Below the pieces are notes generated by a model. It was not told the origin of the DNA. It did not search any database and saw only the letters and a program-made list of their open reading frames with translations. A program made the translations under genes and the position numbers. 64,000 nucleotides of DNA from Chaetomium olivaceum (Eukaryota; Ascomycota; Sordariomycetes; Sordariales; Chaetomiaceae), in the NCBI GenBank assembly GCA_039881045.1, contig JAYWVB010000028.1:310001-374000 (forward strand), read 5' to 3'. This document shows, one piece after another, positions 11,671 through 24,400 of this stretch (position 1 is the first letter of the stretch; every line of letters begins with the position of its first letter).

Positions 11671-11874
11671 CGTTGGGAGCCGAGTGGTTGCGTGAGTAGG
11701 ACTTTGATTTTCGCCCTTGTGATTAGAAAAGATGGGTGGAACTGCCATCTCTTCTTCTGTAGGGGCGGGGATGTTTTCCCAGCGGCGGTAGCAGTCGATG
11801 ACAGCGAGCCGATGGTTGAAGACCCAGTGACGGGTGTTTCAGCCACCACTCGTGGTCTCGCTCGCGACCGCGAC

Positions 11875-12045
11875 TGAGAGAACGGGGAAAGGAAGAGGAA
11901 GGTGAAGATGAGGGAAGGGAAAATGGGGGAAGGTGGAGATGACGGAGTGGAAGATGATGAAAATGAAGATAAGGAAGGTGAAGATGAGGAAAGGGAAGAT
12001 GAGGAAGGTGAATAAGAGAATGAGGAAGATTGAAGAAGAAACTGG
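11875..12045. repeat. GA-rich low-complexity tract
   Basis: About 170 bp almost entirely purine on the plus strand, built from GAAGATGAGGAAGG(T)-like units. The open frames across it (Ser/Phe/Pro-rich on the minus strand) are compositional artefacts. Confidence 0.7.
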
Positions 12046-13005
12046 TTGAATGTCCCACCTTCTGTAAACCAACCACCTATAAAGGGACAAGTCCCTAGAT
12101 GGCCGGGGGTCAGAAGTGGCTTTATTCTGCAGATCAAGAGGCAAGAACCTGGAAAGCCAAGCTTGCACTCTTTGCTGCTTGGAAAAAAGGGAAAGGGAAG
12201 AGGAATGGGAGGGGAAGAGATTATTTTATAGACAGCCAGACCCGGTCTGCACACCTGCAATTCTGCAAAGACCCCTTCTGAAGAATTCTTGAAGATTGCT
12301 TAGTCGTAGCTTGCTTAGTCTTATGCTTCACACTGGGAAGCACTGTGGTGTGGGGGTGATTGGGGTGGTGGTGCAGGCTGGTTCTGGGACCCGCTCCGCT
12401 CTGCTCGGCGGAAAACATCTCACACATCTGTTACATTATCCTCCTACAACTAACCCTCAGGTTGGGATTGGTATTGAAAGTTGATGATTTGAAACCTATC
12501 CAAACCTCAGACCAGCTCAAGGGAGTTGAAAGGACACAGGAGGTCCAACAGTAAACCAAGCCAGTCACCCACCGCCCACAGAGACTGGCATTGATCGTCT
12601 TTTCAATGGTAACAGCTTACACAGACAACAAGTCCTTTCCAAAGAAACCAGTAACTGAACTTGGAATCTCCAGAAGGAGGGTTGCGATACCTGACATATC
12701 TATTTGTTAGACAAGTTGGGAAAAGGAGGCAACACAAAGAGGCACTCAGGCGCAGCCAGTACACCACTTTCAGTGTTCAAACAATTTCCAACACCCCAAA
12801 ACAGAGATCGGAGTGGGCACTAAATAAAGAAGTCTTGATTGACAGGTAATCCTCCGAGTCCCTTCTTCGTTGCTTTGAGTCGGAATAGATCTCCGATATG
12901 CCTACTGGCTGGAAGCTAACAGTCCGTTCTCCTCGCTGACAGAACCACAGAAACTTACCGTCCAGAGCCACGGCGCCTCCTGAGGGAGAGAGAAGCGAGG
13001 CAGTC
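12046..13005. other. Spacer
   Basis: No supported gene. May contain the 5' UTR of the gene starting at 13006. Confidence 0.4.
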
Positions 13006-13449
13006 ATGGCAGGTCCTCGAAGCAGCAACAACTCGCCCACAATGGAGCCAGCAGCGGCTCCAAAGATGCGGACGAATAAGAGGAAGCAGAAACGGAAGTT
13101 GGGCAACCGTGAAGCAGCAGCAGACATCACGGAACACAACCAACCCGAGACGAACAATACCAAGAGCTGTCTCGAGAAGGAGAACTCCAAGCAAAGTACC
13201 AAGCCGTCAAATCTCCTGAGTGACAAATCAGAGCAGAGTCCGCTCGAGCCGCCGACTATCTCCAAATGGGATATGGAGAAGCAAAACGAGACAGAGAGCG
13301 ACAATTACGCCGACGTTGACTTCGGCTGGCAGTGGCTGCACAACCCGAACGACCCAATGTGGGTGAAGGAGAACGAGTCAATGAACAAGGCCATCGACGA
13401 CCTAGACGATATGTTTATGACCTACGGGTCCGCGACGACGAGGCGTTAA
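13006..13449 (+). CDS. Small charged hypothetical protein
   Basis: Single-exon frame of 147 residues with a good GTCATGG start context. I do not recognise the family. The N-terminal third is strongly basic (a KRKQKRK run near residue 25, a likely nuclear signal), the middle is Ser/Asn/Gln/Lys-rich and probably disordered, and the C-terminal ~50 residues are acidic with an aromatic cluster (DFGWQWLHNPNDPMWV). The polar, biased but consistent composition supports real coding. An upstream exon is possible; no domain indicates function. Confidence 0.5.
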   Translation: MAGPRSSNNSPTMEPAAAPKMRTNKRKQKRKLGNREAAADITEHNQPETNNTKSCLEKENSKQSTKPSNLLSDKSEQSPLEPPTISKWDMEKQNETESDNYADVDFGWQWLHNPNDPMWVKENESMNKAIDDLDDMFMTYGSATTRR

Positions 13450-13973
13450 CCAGCTGGAGTCGGTCGCTGCAATGCATGTGACGGGCTGCAGTTATCTCAG
13501 AGGGGTCTGTCCAGTTAAGGGATCAGGGTGGTCAAGTAAATACAGCTTAACCCCAATTTATACTCAAACCAAAGAACTCCTGGTGACTATTACAATTTCT
13601 GTTTACTACCATGGCGGCAAGAAGCTTGCCATATTGCTATTGGATACCTTTTCCACGAACCTTTTCCAGAGCCTTTTCCATGAACCTATTTCCCATGCTA
13701 CCCGCCGCCCCGAACCCACCCAAGTAGGCCGGACCCCATGTTAGTCCTTATTGCTACCCCGGACTTCCCAAGAATAGAAAACATCATAACCCCAGTCAAC
13801 CTAACCCCAGACTCCGTTCAGATTGTATGACGAGCTTGCCCGTTCACCCAAAGAAACCCAGCTCCGCCTAAGTCCCGTCCCGACCAGCCGAGCACGCCCC
13901 GAACCTTGATCCTGAGAACCTCCATACATGCATCCATATCCTCACGGCTTACCATACCCACTCCTTCCATTGC
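13450..13973. other. Convergent spacer
   Basis: Between a plus-strand and a minus-strand gene end. It contains three loosely repeated CCTTTTCCA/GAACCTTTTCC words near 13650-13690; nothing else seen. Confidence 0.4.
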
Positions 13974-15825
13974 TTAGACCGTCACGACGATTGTTTGCGA
14001 GTTCTTCCTCGACTGTGTTGCCGGTCCGGCGTAGAAGTGACGGCCATGAGTGTACCAGAAGCCGCCCGAGAAGAGCAAAACCGACACAAAGACAACACTG
14101 GCGTAATTCATCTGTCATCAATGTCAGCAAAAGCAAGCCATGTAACCCATACCTAGAGAACCACTCACATTTTCGCTCGTGACCGGCAGATTGGTCGGCA
14201 GGAAGAACACAACCGCCATAAACAGATTCCACACCACCGCTACCAAATTCACCACAAAGCTCCACCGGCCCAGATGCCACGGCCCCTTCTCAAACCTGCC
14301 ATACACCATCTTGCAGATAATCGGCAGCATGTACGACAGGTTGAGCGCGACCGTGCACACATTGAACACGGCGCTGATCGCGGTGTGGCTCACCAGGCCC
14401 AGCAGATTGACCGCCACGCCCAGCCCCGCATACAGCCAGACGGCCGCAACGGGCGTCTGCGAGCGCGGGGAAATCCGCCGCCACACATGCGACAGCGGAA
14501 TCAACTCGTCGCGCGAAAAGGCGTAAATCATGCGGCTGCCACCCTGCAGACCGGGGATGGCGACGAGATTCATGACGGCGAACCCGGCGAGGGTGAAGAA
14601 CACGGCGGGGGCGCGGCCCAGCGCGTTGTAGAAGAGCTGGGACACGGGCTGGCCGGTGGGGGAGTTGACGAGCGAGATCGGGTCGCCCATGCAGATGACC
14701 AGGATCAGGTTGAAGGCGAGGCCGATCACGTAGGTGAAGGTGGTGGCGTGCGCGATGGCTTTTGGGATGACGCGGGCCGGGTCTTTGGCTTCTTCTGCGA
14801 TGCTGGGGACGCGAAGAGAGGTTAGAGCGATGTGGCTTGAAAACATGAGGAGCAAGTAAGCGGGCTTACCGGGCCGTGCTGTCGGCGTTGGTCATGGTCC
14901 AGGCTGGGGAGAGACAGCCGAAGAGCATGGCGAACGCCGGCGGGGTCCAGCCAGAGGTGGGCTGAAAGTCGGTAAACGCGTACGCGATGCTGTGCTTCTC
15001 CTTGGTTTGCACCAAAAGGCAGACGGCGGCGCCTAGCAAGACGCTCATGTGAAACACCACATAACCGCTTGTCAGCCTCGTCAACCACCGCGTGGGGAGG
15101 GTGTTGATCGCGGCGTGGAGGATGGAGAGAAGGGCCATGACGGCAAAGACATGACCCGTGCTCGGGACGTAGGAGAAGTCCGTGGCAATGGACACGGCGG
15201 CTAGCAGCATCTGACTTGATGCATATTCCGTACTGGCGGTGCCTGCAATAACGCCGGCAAGAGTGATGTAACCTCCAAGGTATGTATGTCAGTACTGCTG
15301 AACAGTAGCATCACCAGCTTTCAGAACATAACATACCTGACATCCAGCACAGCAGCGGCCCCTGGCTTTCGGGGGCTACCTGCTTCAACACCGAGTACAT
15401 GGCCCCAGAGCTGGGGTAGGCTGACGACAGCTCAGCGAGGCTGATGGCCAGGGCCCATGCACCAGCACCACCAATGATCCAACTCCACATGATGGCGCCG
15501 GCACCACCAGCTTGTAGCCCGTAGATCCATGTGGACATCAGCGAGCTGTAGATGCCGCAGATGCTCATGGCGAAACTGAAGCTCGACCATGTTGAGAACT
15601 CGCGCTTAAAGACCTTGTGAATGCCCGTCAGCAACTTGCGACAACTCCAAAGGGTGGACGTGAGAAGCGCACTGGAGTGTATCCCATAGCTTCTAGGGTC
15701 TTGTCCGCATCGTCCAGCGTCACATTGCCGCTCGAGGGGCAGGTGGGCGTGACATTGCCGCTAGAGGTCCCTAGAGATGTTATCTGGATAGCGAGCTGCT
15801 TCTTCTCTTTCTCCGCTGACGCCAT
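13974..15825 (-). CDS. APC-family amino acid/choline permease
   Basis: Plasma-membrane proton-coupled transporter of the fungal amino-acid/choline (GABA permease, Hnm1-like) group. Five exons on the minus strand: 15825-15673, 15613-15337, 15272-14870, 14802-14169, 14111-13974; introns of 59, 64, 67 and 57 nt, all GT-AG. 534 residues, normal length for 12-helix members. The hydrophilic N-terminus runs into FKREFSTWSSFSFAMSI (first helix entry). The family hallmark after helix 7-8 is EEAKDPARVIPKA, followed by SRMIYAFSRD and the loop before TPVAAVW. The C-terminus ends in a short polar tail (SQTIVVTV). No frame break is needed, in contrast to several other genes here. The substrate (amino acid, GABA or choline) cannot be decided from the sequence. 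Confidence 0.92.
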
Positions 15826-18340
15826 GGTGCTTCACTGGGTAGTGATGCTTGAGAATAGTGATGGTGGTCAGATGGTGATGAGCTCCATTCTCTTGTGGCA
15901 CGTTGCGAGGCGGTTCTTTGTATTTGGAAGCTCCCTTCTCGGTCTCACCGCCGCCCCCCTCCAAGGGGCGAGTGAGGAATGCCCGCGCGAGCCGCTGAGA
16001 TTTCCGGCACCGCATCGTGTTTGCCATGGCTTGGCCACCGAAAACTGCTGCTCCCCGGACTGCCGGCGAGACCGTCGGCCATCGACAGGGTCGGCATCGT
16101 CCGGACTTGCCATCTTCGTCAAGTGACGCCGTGCATGGCTGCAGTAGTTCTCCCAAGGTCACCGTCCTTCCTCTTGGAGCATATGACGTGTTCACGATCT
16201 CATGCGTCAGATATCAGAAAGTACCGTTCATCCTTCGCGGTCTAGACGCACAATGTGTCATTCCCCAAACGATCCACAGAGGTCACAGTGGTACCGTCCA
16301 TCCATCTGGTGGAGAGGAAACATCCGTTATCGGAGATCAGGGGTCTGATAACCCTGCGGCGAGTGCGCCTCCTCCGGGAGTCGATGGCTGGAACACGTGC
16401 GGAGGAACACCGTTTCGGCAGTAATCCGATTGCTCCCACCTCGGGTGAAACACGAGGAAATCCGGAAGTGAGGAGACAGTTCTCCTCGGGCCTTCGCCAT
16501 CTGGACCGGTCTGTCGGATCCTGACCGCATTTTTGACATTCCAGAACCATCAGTCAGGCACCAACTCGGGATTCGGGCTGGGCGCACAAGAGATAAGCCT
16601 GGACCTCGGTGGCATCATCTGCGGCCGAGTTGTAGCACATTGCACGCTGCCCAGTGCTGTTCACGACATGTCTCGTTAAAGACGGTGGGACAAACAAGGT
16701 TCAGACTTCAGGGACTGGTTACCAAGACAATGGGAGGAGAGGTTGGTGAGACATGGGGAAAGACGGCGAGGTCACAGTGTCACTGTGATGGGACTGTGTT
16801 GGGAGGGAGATATCAAACTGGCATGTCTTTGAGAATTTGAAAAATTAGTGTGAGGTTGAAACTACCATCCGGGGAAGGTCAGCCGACTCCGTCAGGGACG
16901 AACGGGGCGGTCGTTGGTCCCCTGATCTCTTCAGCGAATCACTGACAGGTAAATGGTTAGCATCTGGCCCCATCGAGATCGGCCGGTCTAGGCCTGTAGC
17001 ATTGAGCATGCCCAGACGGCCCTTTTCAAACAAGTGTTTGTCGCCATCCGTCGCGACTGGCCGTTCTCGGGAGGCTGGGTCGGGAAGCTCCCCGCTCTGC
17101 ACCCCAGGCCCGATCGGCATCTCAGCTGGTGACCAGGGGGGAAGAGAAAATTATGATGTCCTCGTGATGGACGCTCTCGCCGTCGCCATCGCTCGCCGCC
17201 ATATTTTCCCAGGAATGGGTCATATCGGGCAGAAAAGTGCGAAAATCGTGTCGTGGCTGGCCCTCTCGGATCTCCCATCGTGGGTAACGGGATGTTGATG
17301 CCCGCCTCAAACAGGAATCCCGTTTGTAACCGTTGTCTGGCCCGGCCTCAAAATGAGGACCGCTAGCCTGTCGGAAGGTGTCCAGACCCTTGGCATTGAT
17401 AACAAAGTTGTGTTCGCCTCTCCCTTGCTTTCGTATCCAACTTGGATGGTGTCATGGATCTATAAAGAACCGGATTTCCGTTTCCGAGGGCTTGGAGTTG
17501 TAGACATAGGATGCATTTGCTTGGGCGACGTAACAGCGTCAAGCGCCACGCGTTTGTGAGCGGAGGGCGGATCAGGGGTTATACCATCAGGGTTTTGACA
17601 TATCCAGCGCCGGGACCATCAAGCGCCCCCTCCTTTTCGGCGGTATCACGGCATCGTCAACGAGTCTGTGGTTGCACCATGCATGAGATCCTGCACTTGT
17701 ACATACGTTAGCACCTTTTAGGTCCGTTGTATTACCGCAATGTTCCGGTCCTACCACTATTGATCGGAGTTACAAATACGCGTTGTTGTGACGCGGATAC
17801 GAATGTTTCAGAGCAAAGTTAGGTAGATGGGAGGTCGTTCTCTCGGTCGATCTTGGACATATCTCCGTGAATTCCGATGGTTGGGTGATCGGCAGCATGG
17901 AGGACATGAAACCCCCCGAAAATGTGGGGAAATGGGATATGGTTGGCAAGGTGAAGAAATGATGACAAGCCGACTTGTATACAACCATGAGTGGGTGGGT
18001 AGGGGCTCCCTACAATTGGCATGCATTATGATTCATGACACATTCGAACTCGGTGGTTGTCAACTTTCCATTCTTTCCCTTCCGATGCAGTTGAGGACTA
18101 TCAAAGACTCGTTTAGGTCAACAAATCAAGATTCAAGTGCGAAAACAGGATGTTAGTATGATGAAACAAATATTTGTCAATGAAGAAGTAGGCAACTTTG
18201 AATCCAACGTCTCTAACATAAAATCAAGCATAAAACAATAAAGCCGCCAATAATGAGAGTCCGTCCAGTCATATTCCCAAACCCACCCCCCTATTCCCTC
18301 ACCCCGACCACAAGAATACCTTAGGTACCTAGGTAGCAAT
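15826..18340. other. Long gene-poor spacer
   Basis: About 2.5 kb upstream of the permease. Open frames on both strands are short, overlap each other and lack coherent domains or splice structure. No gene, tRNA or repeat could be supported. Confidence 0.4.
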
Positions 18341-18624
18341 TCACTTCTTCCCCGTCTTCCACTCCCCCCCGCATCCTTCACCCCCTGCGCCACGGAGGCC
18401 ACCCCGCCCTCGACGCCCGTGCCGATGTTGGCGATGCCGTCGCCGACCGGCTTGCCGACGCCGCCGGTAGCAGCGTTGACCGTCTCCCCGACCCCGCGCG
18501 ACGCAGCCCCGAGCACGCCGCCGACCGTGTTGGCCAGCCCACCAACTGTGTTGCCCAGCGTGGAGGTCACCGTCTTGCCGGCGCCGGTGAGGCCTGAGTT
18601 GGAGTTGGAGTTGTTGGAGTTCAT
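18341..18624 (-). CDS. Small Gly/Val repeat protein, one base short in a G7 run
   Basis: An Asn/Ser-rich start (ATG at 18624) is followed by repeated amphipathic units of the type TLGNTVGGLANTVGGVLGAA and GKPVGDGIANIGTGVEGGV. This is a composition I associate with small conserved fungal proteins of unknown role, superficially LEA-like. As sequenced, the frame runs past a G7 homopolymer (18364-18370 region) into unrelated sequence. One more G would shift it to the frame ending EWKTGKK at 18341, giving 94 residues. The lysine-rich short ending fits better than the 163-residue read-through. Homopolymer miscall or real slippage are both possible. Function unknown. Confidence 0.55.
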
Positions 18625-19679
18625 GTTGTTGGACTTTGGTTGTAAGCGGGGATTTGGTTTGGACGTTTGGCGTCTTGTTTCTTGTGATGTGTGGTTTTTG
18701 CGTGTAAGTGATATAGACAGGATGAACGGGTTTGATTTGAGTTGAACTACTACGTTTCAAGGGTTCTTGATGGCGGTTTATATCTCTTTGGTCTCCTCCT
18801 TCTCCGGCCAAGCTTCTGGGATGCGACCCCTGTTGGGGGTTGTCAGCTGTCCTGCACTACGTCATATCCTTGGTTTTCGCCCCTTGTTCCCTGGAGGACC
18901 CTGACTTGTTGAGCTACACAGCATGCATATTCGTGGCGACGGTCGAATCACGTCGCAGAAGAAGAATAATGTCTTCTTCTGGCATGGAAAACTTTAATGC
19001 ATGGCGCACCGCTTAGGGTGACGTCAAAAGCGAGCTGGGCTTCGTTCAGTAGAACTTGCACAGTCGGTACGGATGAGATTACACGTGCTGAAACTCGCTG
19101 GCATCGAAAGGGGGAAAGAAAAAGCTCATGGTAATTGTACACAGATTATATTATGCTCCCCTCGTGTCCGTCCTCAAACAACGGGCAAAACGTTGGTGCA
19201 TACTCTGCAATCCCAAACCCAATCCATATCGCAGTGCCTCAAATACCATGTTGGGGACGAAAAGAATGTCCGTGAGTGATGGCAAGACGGCCAGTCTGAG
19301 ACTTGGGATTGAGACCGGGGTTGATGCTTTACTGGTCTGCCGGCGGTGCTGATGTCGTCTTGTTCTTGGTACACGAATAAACCTTCGTCTCCAGGGCCGC
19401 CCGGGTCCGGCCGCGAAATTCCGGGATCTCGTCCTAGTTTTAGGCGACAAGGTTAGTCAAAGCCGAATTCGACGAGATGAAACGACCCCAGAACAGCCAG
19501 GGAATCACTGCTATACCTTCATTCTTGTGTACGTCCAAACCCTCCTTCCCTTCTCTTCACGCGCTCAAACCTTTCCCCACGCGCTCAAATTGTTCGTTTT
19601 GGTTATTCAGGTCACCTAACGCACGAACCCTCTTGCATCGTCCAACTTCATTCGGACACCATGTCTTCGGATTCCAGTG
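18625..19679. other. Spacer
   Basis: Upstream of the Gly/Val protein gene and downstream of the next minus-strand gene. No supported feature. Confidence 0.4.
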
Positions 19680-20456
19680 TTACATGGGGCGCGAGCTGGA
19701 TGGGCCGGCTTCGTGGCCAGTGTCGGGCTGGTCGTCGCCAATGGGTTGCTCCTCCTCGAGAGCCAGGCCGTCGAGGTCTTCTTCATCTTGGGTGGGCTGC
19801 TCGCCCTGCGGCGGGTCGTCATTGACAACAGGATAAGTGCCGCTGGGAAGTAGGTCGGCGATAAAGGTTTGGTCCGCGGCGGGTGGCTGGCTGCCGCCAA
19901 ACACATGGTTGGCGGTGTGCTCTCGTTGGGCGGCGAAGGTTGCGTGTCCCATGGTCTGATCTTTTTGGGGGGGTTGGTTCGTATCGCCCCCTTCTAGGCT
20001 GGGATCCACCTCGCCGAAGTCACTCTCCAGGACAGTGCCCCTCGCACACCGCATCCGGAAGTCAAGAAGATTGTTACCTAGGTAATCGGTGTCTTCTTGT
20101 GACCAGGCGTTTGTTTGGGATGGCCAGGCCATAAACCCACCGTCCGGGCGAGGAAACCCCGCCTAGCATGGTGTACGAAGAGTTTGAGCTCGGTGATCTG
20201 CTGTCCTGGTGGTGCCATATCCGCAGCGAGCCGCCCATTGGTGCAATTGCATGGGGAGGTCGGAGAAAGGAAGAGATCAGGGAGTGAGCTGGAGCACCCC
20301 TGGCGGTCCCGAGTCGTTGTTGGTAAGGTGGGGGCACACGAGTGCCCAAAACTCAAGCTCAGCCGCCTTCGCATCACAAAGCTTGGTGAAAGGTAGCAAC
20401 GGGTTTGGGTGCCCAAAACGCCTGCACCCCTCCAGGACTATGATGTTCAAACACAT
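19680..20456 (-). CDS. Hypothetical Cys-containing, acidic C-terminal protein
   Basis: Two same-frame open segments look coding: 20456-20298 (N-terminus MCLNIIVLEGCRRFGHP, then CDAKAAELEFWALVCPHL) and 20162-19680 (an acidic Gln/Pro/Asp/Glu-rich part of about 160 residues ending at 19680). They are separated by stops at 20277 and 20163 and could be joined by a 135-nt intron with a weak GTGCTC donor and a CTAG acceptor, giving about 213 residues. Initial Cys/His residues and an acidic disordered tail recur in small fungal proteins of unknown function. The intron is the least certain part; the two segments may have another connection or belong to a damaged gene. Confidence 0.4.
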
Positions 20457-20930
20457 CTTGGCTGTTGTGTGGTGGGTGATGACAAGGGCGATCGACGAAA
20501 GCGTCCAAGGTTGTAGGGCGGCGGGTTTCAAAGAGAGGCGATGCGGTTTAGACGATGTCAAGGGGGTTCGAGACGAAGAACAAAAAAGAAAAAGAAAGGT
20601 GGATGATGCGACGAGAAAAACACCCCACAGCAGCCAAGGTTGTGCTGAGTGCAAAGGAAAGTGACGAGCTAGTAGCAGAGGTTGTGGGTGAATGTGAGTG
20701 AGTGAGCAGCGAGCGGGTGGGTTGGTCTGTGTGTCAATGGAAGGTGCGAAAAAAGAGAGAGGAATCTAAAAGGCAAGTTGTGAATTTAGAATACCGTCCC
20801 AGCCCCACGTTGAAGATAGTTTGGATTGAAGCTCTGACAGTCAAGCTATTCCCAGGGGATCATTGCAAAAAGAATACCTAGGTAGGCAAGGTATTCAAAG
20901 CCTACATCTCTCTACTCCAACAAAGGTCGG
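20457..20930. other. Spacer
   Basis: Between two minus-strand genes; ACCTAGGTAGGCAAGGTA motif near 20877. Nothing else seen. Confidence 0.4.
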
Positions 20931-21406
20931 TCATGCTATTATTGGGCCACGCGCCATTCGCGCTCTTCTTTCGTTGAACTGGACCATCTCAGCTTGGCTC
21001 CTTGCCAACTGAGCGTCCTTGCGACTTTTGCTCATAGAGTAATAGATGTTTACCATTCCAGTGGCGGCGAGGATAATGAAACCTGCGTGGATGATGCTGT
21101 GATAGAGTCAGTGGAAATTCCTCCTTTCCCCATCCTCCCATCTGTTGGATTCGCCATATGGAACTGTCTTGCGGAAACCAGTGTTGGAAGTTGTGGCGCT
21201 TGAAACACGGAAGCCTGGTTGCCGATGCTTTAGTGTCAGAGGTGTTCCAGAGGCTGAACAAGAAGCTATTAAAAGGAGGCCAGGGCGATGCCCGCCACTG
21301 AGAGAAAAATCAATCAATTCTTTCTCCCCATCTTTCCGTCTGAATGTCGTTTCCAACAATTAACAGTCAGATTCCGCACAACGATCACAAGCCGTTGCGT
21401 TACACC

Positions 21407-21438
<32 letters not shown>

Positions 21439-24400
21439 CATCGGATACGACAGTCAGACCTCCTTATTCGAAATCTTCGACCAATTAGATCCTACCATTT
21501 TCACCATTTTCGACCATTCCAACCGCCATTATGCCCACAGGCTCGGACTACGAATACACCAAGTTCAACAAGCCTAGCGACTGGGATGAGTGGAGCGAAG
21601 CCTATGAGGAGAAAGCTAAGCACGCTGGAATCCTTGACAACGTCCATCCAAACCGCAAACTGAGAAAGCCCTGGCCAACCGAGCCAGTCGTACCTCAATT
21701 CGACGACTTTCAGAAGAAGCAACCCCGCCGTGTCGCTCGAAGCTCCGACAACAACGACGATCCACCAGAGACGAGCGGAGCTGGTACCGAAGACGTCAAC
21801 CGAAATGCCACTCGAAGGCGTGTCGCTGCTGCTGCCAGAACCGGGACATCCGGAAGATCCCAAACTGCCGGAAGATCACACACCGAATCTAGCAATCCGG
21901 ACGATGATCACACACCACCCACAAGCGATCACGAAGAAGACGAGGATTCAGAAACCAATACGCCCAAGGCCACTCAGTTCTCAGATCTCACTGCTCTCGG
22001 CCAAACGGATTGGAAGGCAGCTTTCGAACTATACAAGGAAAACAAGGGCACCTACTACGCCAAGACTGCTGCTAGATCCAAATTCCACGATTGGATCCTC
22101 AAGAGCATCGGGCCGAACTATCGTCACGTCACGAAGGGCAAGGATATACCAGACATCTATCAAGCACTCAAGGAGCAGTGGCTTCCGTTCAAGCGGACGA
22201 TCAACAGGGACCTCAGATCTGAATATTCGAGCCATCTGAATCAGATCAAGAACTTCGAACGCAGGCTAGGAGATTGGGCTATTCGTTGGCAAAACCTGGT
22301 CAGCGAAGGGATTGAGCAAAATATACCACAGATAGCTACGCCTAGCTCGTGGTACGACGACCTCACGGACGCCTTGAAGGAGATCAGAGATGGAAAGACT
22401 TGGACCCTAGGAGAGCTAGCAACCCTGGAAGAAGATATCCTCGAAGGAAACTTCTCACACAACCAAGTGGCTGCCCGAATGCAGTCAGCGATCGGTGGAA
22501 AGATCAAGGACAACAAGAAGCGTGGAAGGATCGAAGCTGGTTTTCCGGTCCTCCACGGTAGGGATGCCGATAAGCCGGAGGAAACAGGGAAAGAACGCCG
22601 CCGCCGACGAGGACACCAGAGCAAAGACGAGCACCAGGAAGCCAGGCAACCACGAGATACGAAAGAAAACTCGCCATCACGACCACCCAAGAAGATTCGA
22701 TCAAATGGAGACCGCTGCGAAGTCTGCTTGCAATACGGCCACAAGCTCGACAAGTGCTATTACACCTATTCAGCAGACGAAGAAACCCCGGATTGGTTCG
22801 AGGACAGCAAGAGCGTTGTGATTGAAGATAGGGTAGCCAAGATGTTGGAATTCGACAAGCAGCTCGCCGAGAAGGTCAGAAAGGCGCGCGAAAGACGGAA
22901 GATGTTATGACTAGCCGCCGTTTTCAAATCCGAGGCAGCACTCATCGCCGCACTAACCAAACCTATCCGCAACAAACGTACCAGAGCTCGATTCTTACGA
23001 TCCAAAGCAGCTCTGAGCGCCAGCACCTACCCTCTTCGAAACTCAGCGATTGTGGATTCCGGTACGACGATTCACATCTTCAACAACCCCAGACGGTTCA
23101 GGAACCTTCGACCGGCACCGGCAGGAGATTTTGTCTACACTGGCGATACCGAAGTGCCGATCCTTGGGTATGGAGAAGTCATAATCAAGACGAAGAGTAA
23201 GTCCCGTTCTCGGTGGCTACTACTCGAAGACGTAGCCTACTGCGAAGACTTTGCTTGCAACCTGGTATCGTTACGCCAGCTTCACAAGAAAGGTTTCTAT
23301 TGGGACAACAATCCACCAAGCAACTGCCTCCGAAGGAAGGATGGTTCAGTCCTCTGTGAGCTATCCGATCAATATGGCCAATTCGTGATCGAAGGACGTT
23401 CCTTTCGAAACACATTCAGCATTCCACGCTCACGCAGCGTTCCACACGGATCGGAAGACGAGCTGGACCGGCCGGCCAACAAGCGACGGCACCGGCAAGT
23501 TATGGCATGGCCGTCTTGGCCATCCAGGTGCTGTGGCACTCGCACATCTACAAGTATCAACAGCCGGAGCCAGATTACGAGGACCAGCCAGTTACGAATG
23601 CCCTGCGTGTGGCGAAGCAAAAGCGAAGCGCAAGATCCGCCGTCAGCTCCGCAAAATTCCTCACAAGGTTGGGGAGCGATTCGCAGTCGACTTCCTCGAC
23701 CTAGCCCCAAGTCAGAAAGGTTTCAATTCGGTTATGCTCTTTACAGAACGGAAGAGTGGATACGTCTTTGACCTCTATCTCACCGAACGAAAGACGCCCA
23801 CTCTTATGGCTGCGATCAACCACTTTCTGAAGGCCATGGAACGTCAGTATGGTCTACAGATCAAAGCTATTGAGTGCGACGACGAGTTGATGCGATCCAA
23901 AGCCCTGGAAAGCTTCTGGAAGTCCAAGGGTATGCGGATTGAGCGTTGTGCGCCAAATACGCAAGCTCAAAATGGAGGCGCAGAACGCTCAGGGGGTGTG
24001 ATTAAGCTAAAAGCAAAAGCTATGCGCGCTGCGGCTCGTCTGCCAGAAATACTATGGGTTGAGATCTACAAGGCTGCGGTGTATCTTTACAACCGAACCC
24101 CGAAAAAGAGACAAGATTGGAGTTCCCCATACGAGGTATTCCACACCTTTCTGGCTACAAGAGACGGAATTCCCAATCCAGAGAGGAAACCCCAGCTTTC
24201 ACACCTTCGGAACTACGGTTGCCGCGCGTACGCTTTGACGACCGAAGCTATGCTCAAGAAAGACAGGTTGTTCAAGCTAAGACCCAACGCGTGGATCGGA
24301 TATCTTGTGGGCTACGAATCGACGAATATCTATCGGATTTGGAACCCTAAGACGAACGATATAGTCCGAGTGCGCGATGTGAGCTTCAACGAAGATGAGC

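Noticed and set aside
11517..12260. 247-codon Ser/Phe/Pro-rich minus-strand frame
   Set aside because: Half of it is the GA-rich tract and the rest the tandem repeat; composition explains the openness.
22907..23200. ATG overlapping the gag stop (ATGA) as a reinitiation start for pol
   Set aside because: That ATG opens a different frame that closes after 97 codons and does not reach the protease motif; the readthrough frame does.
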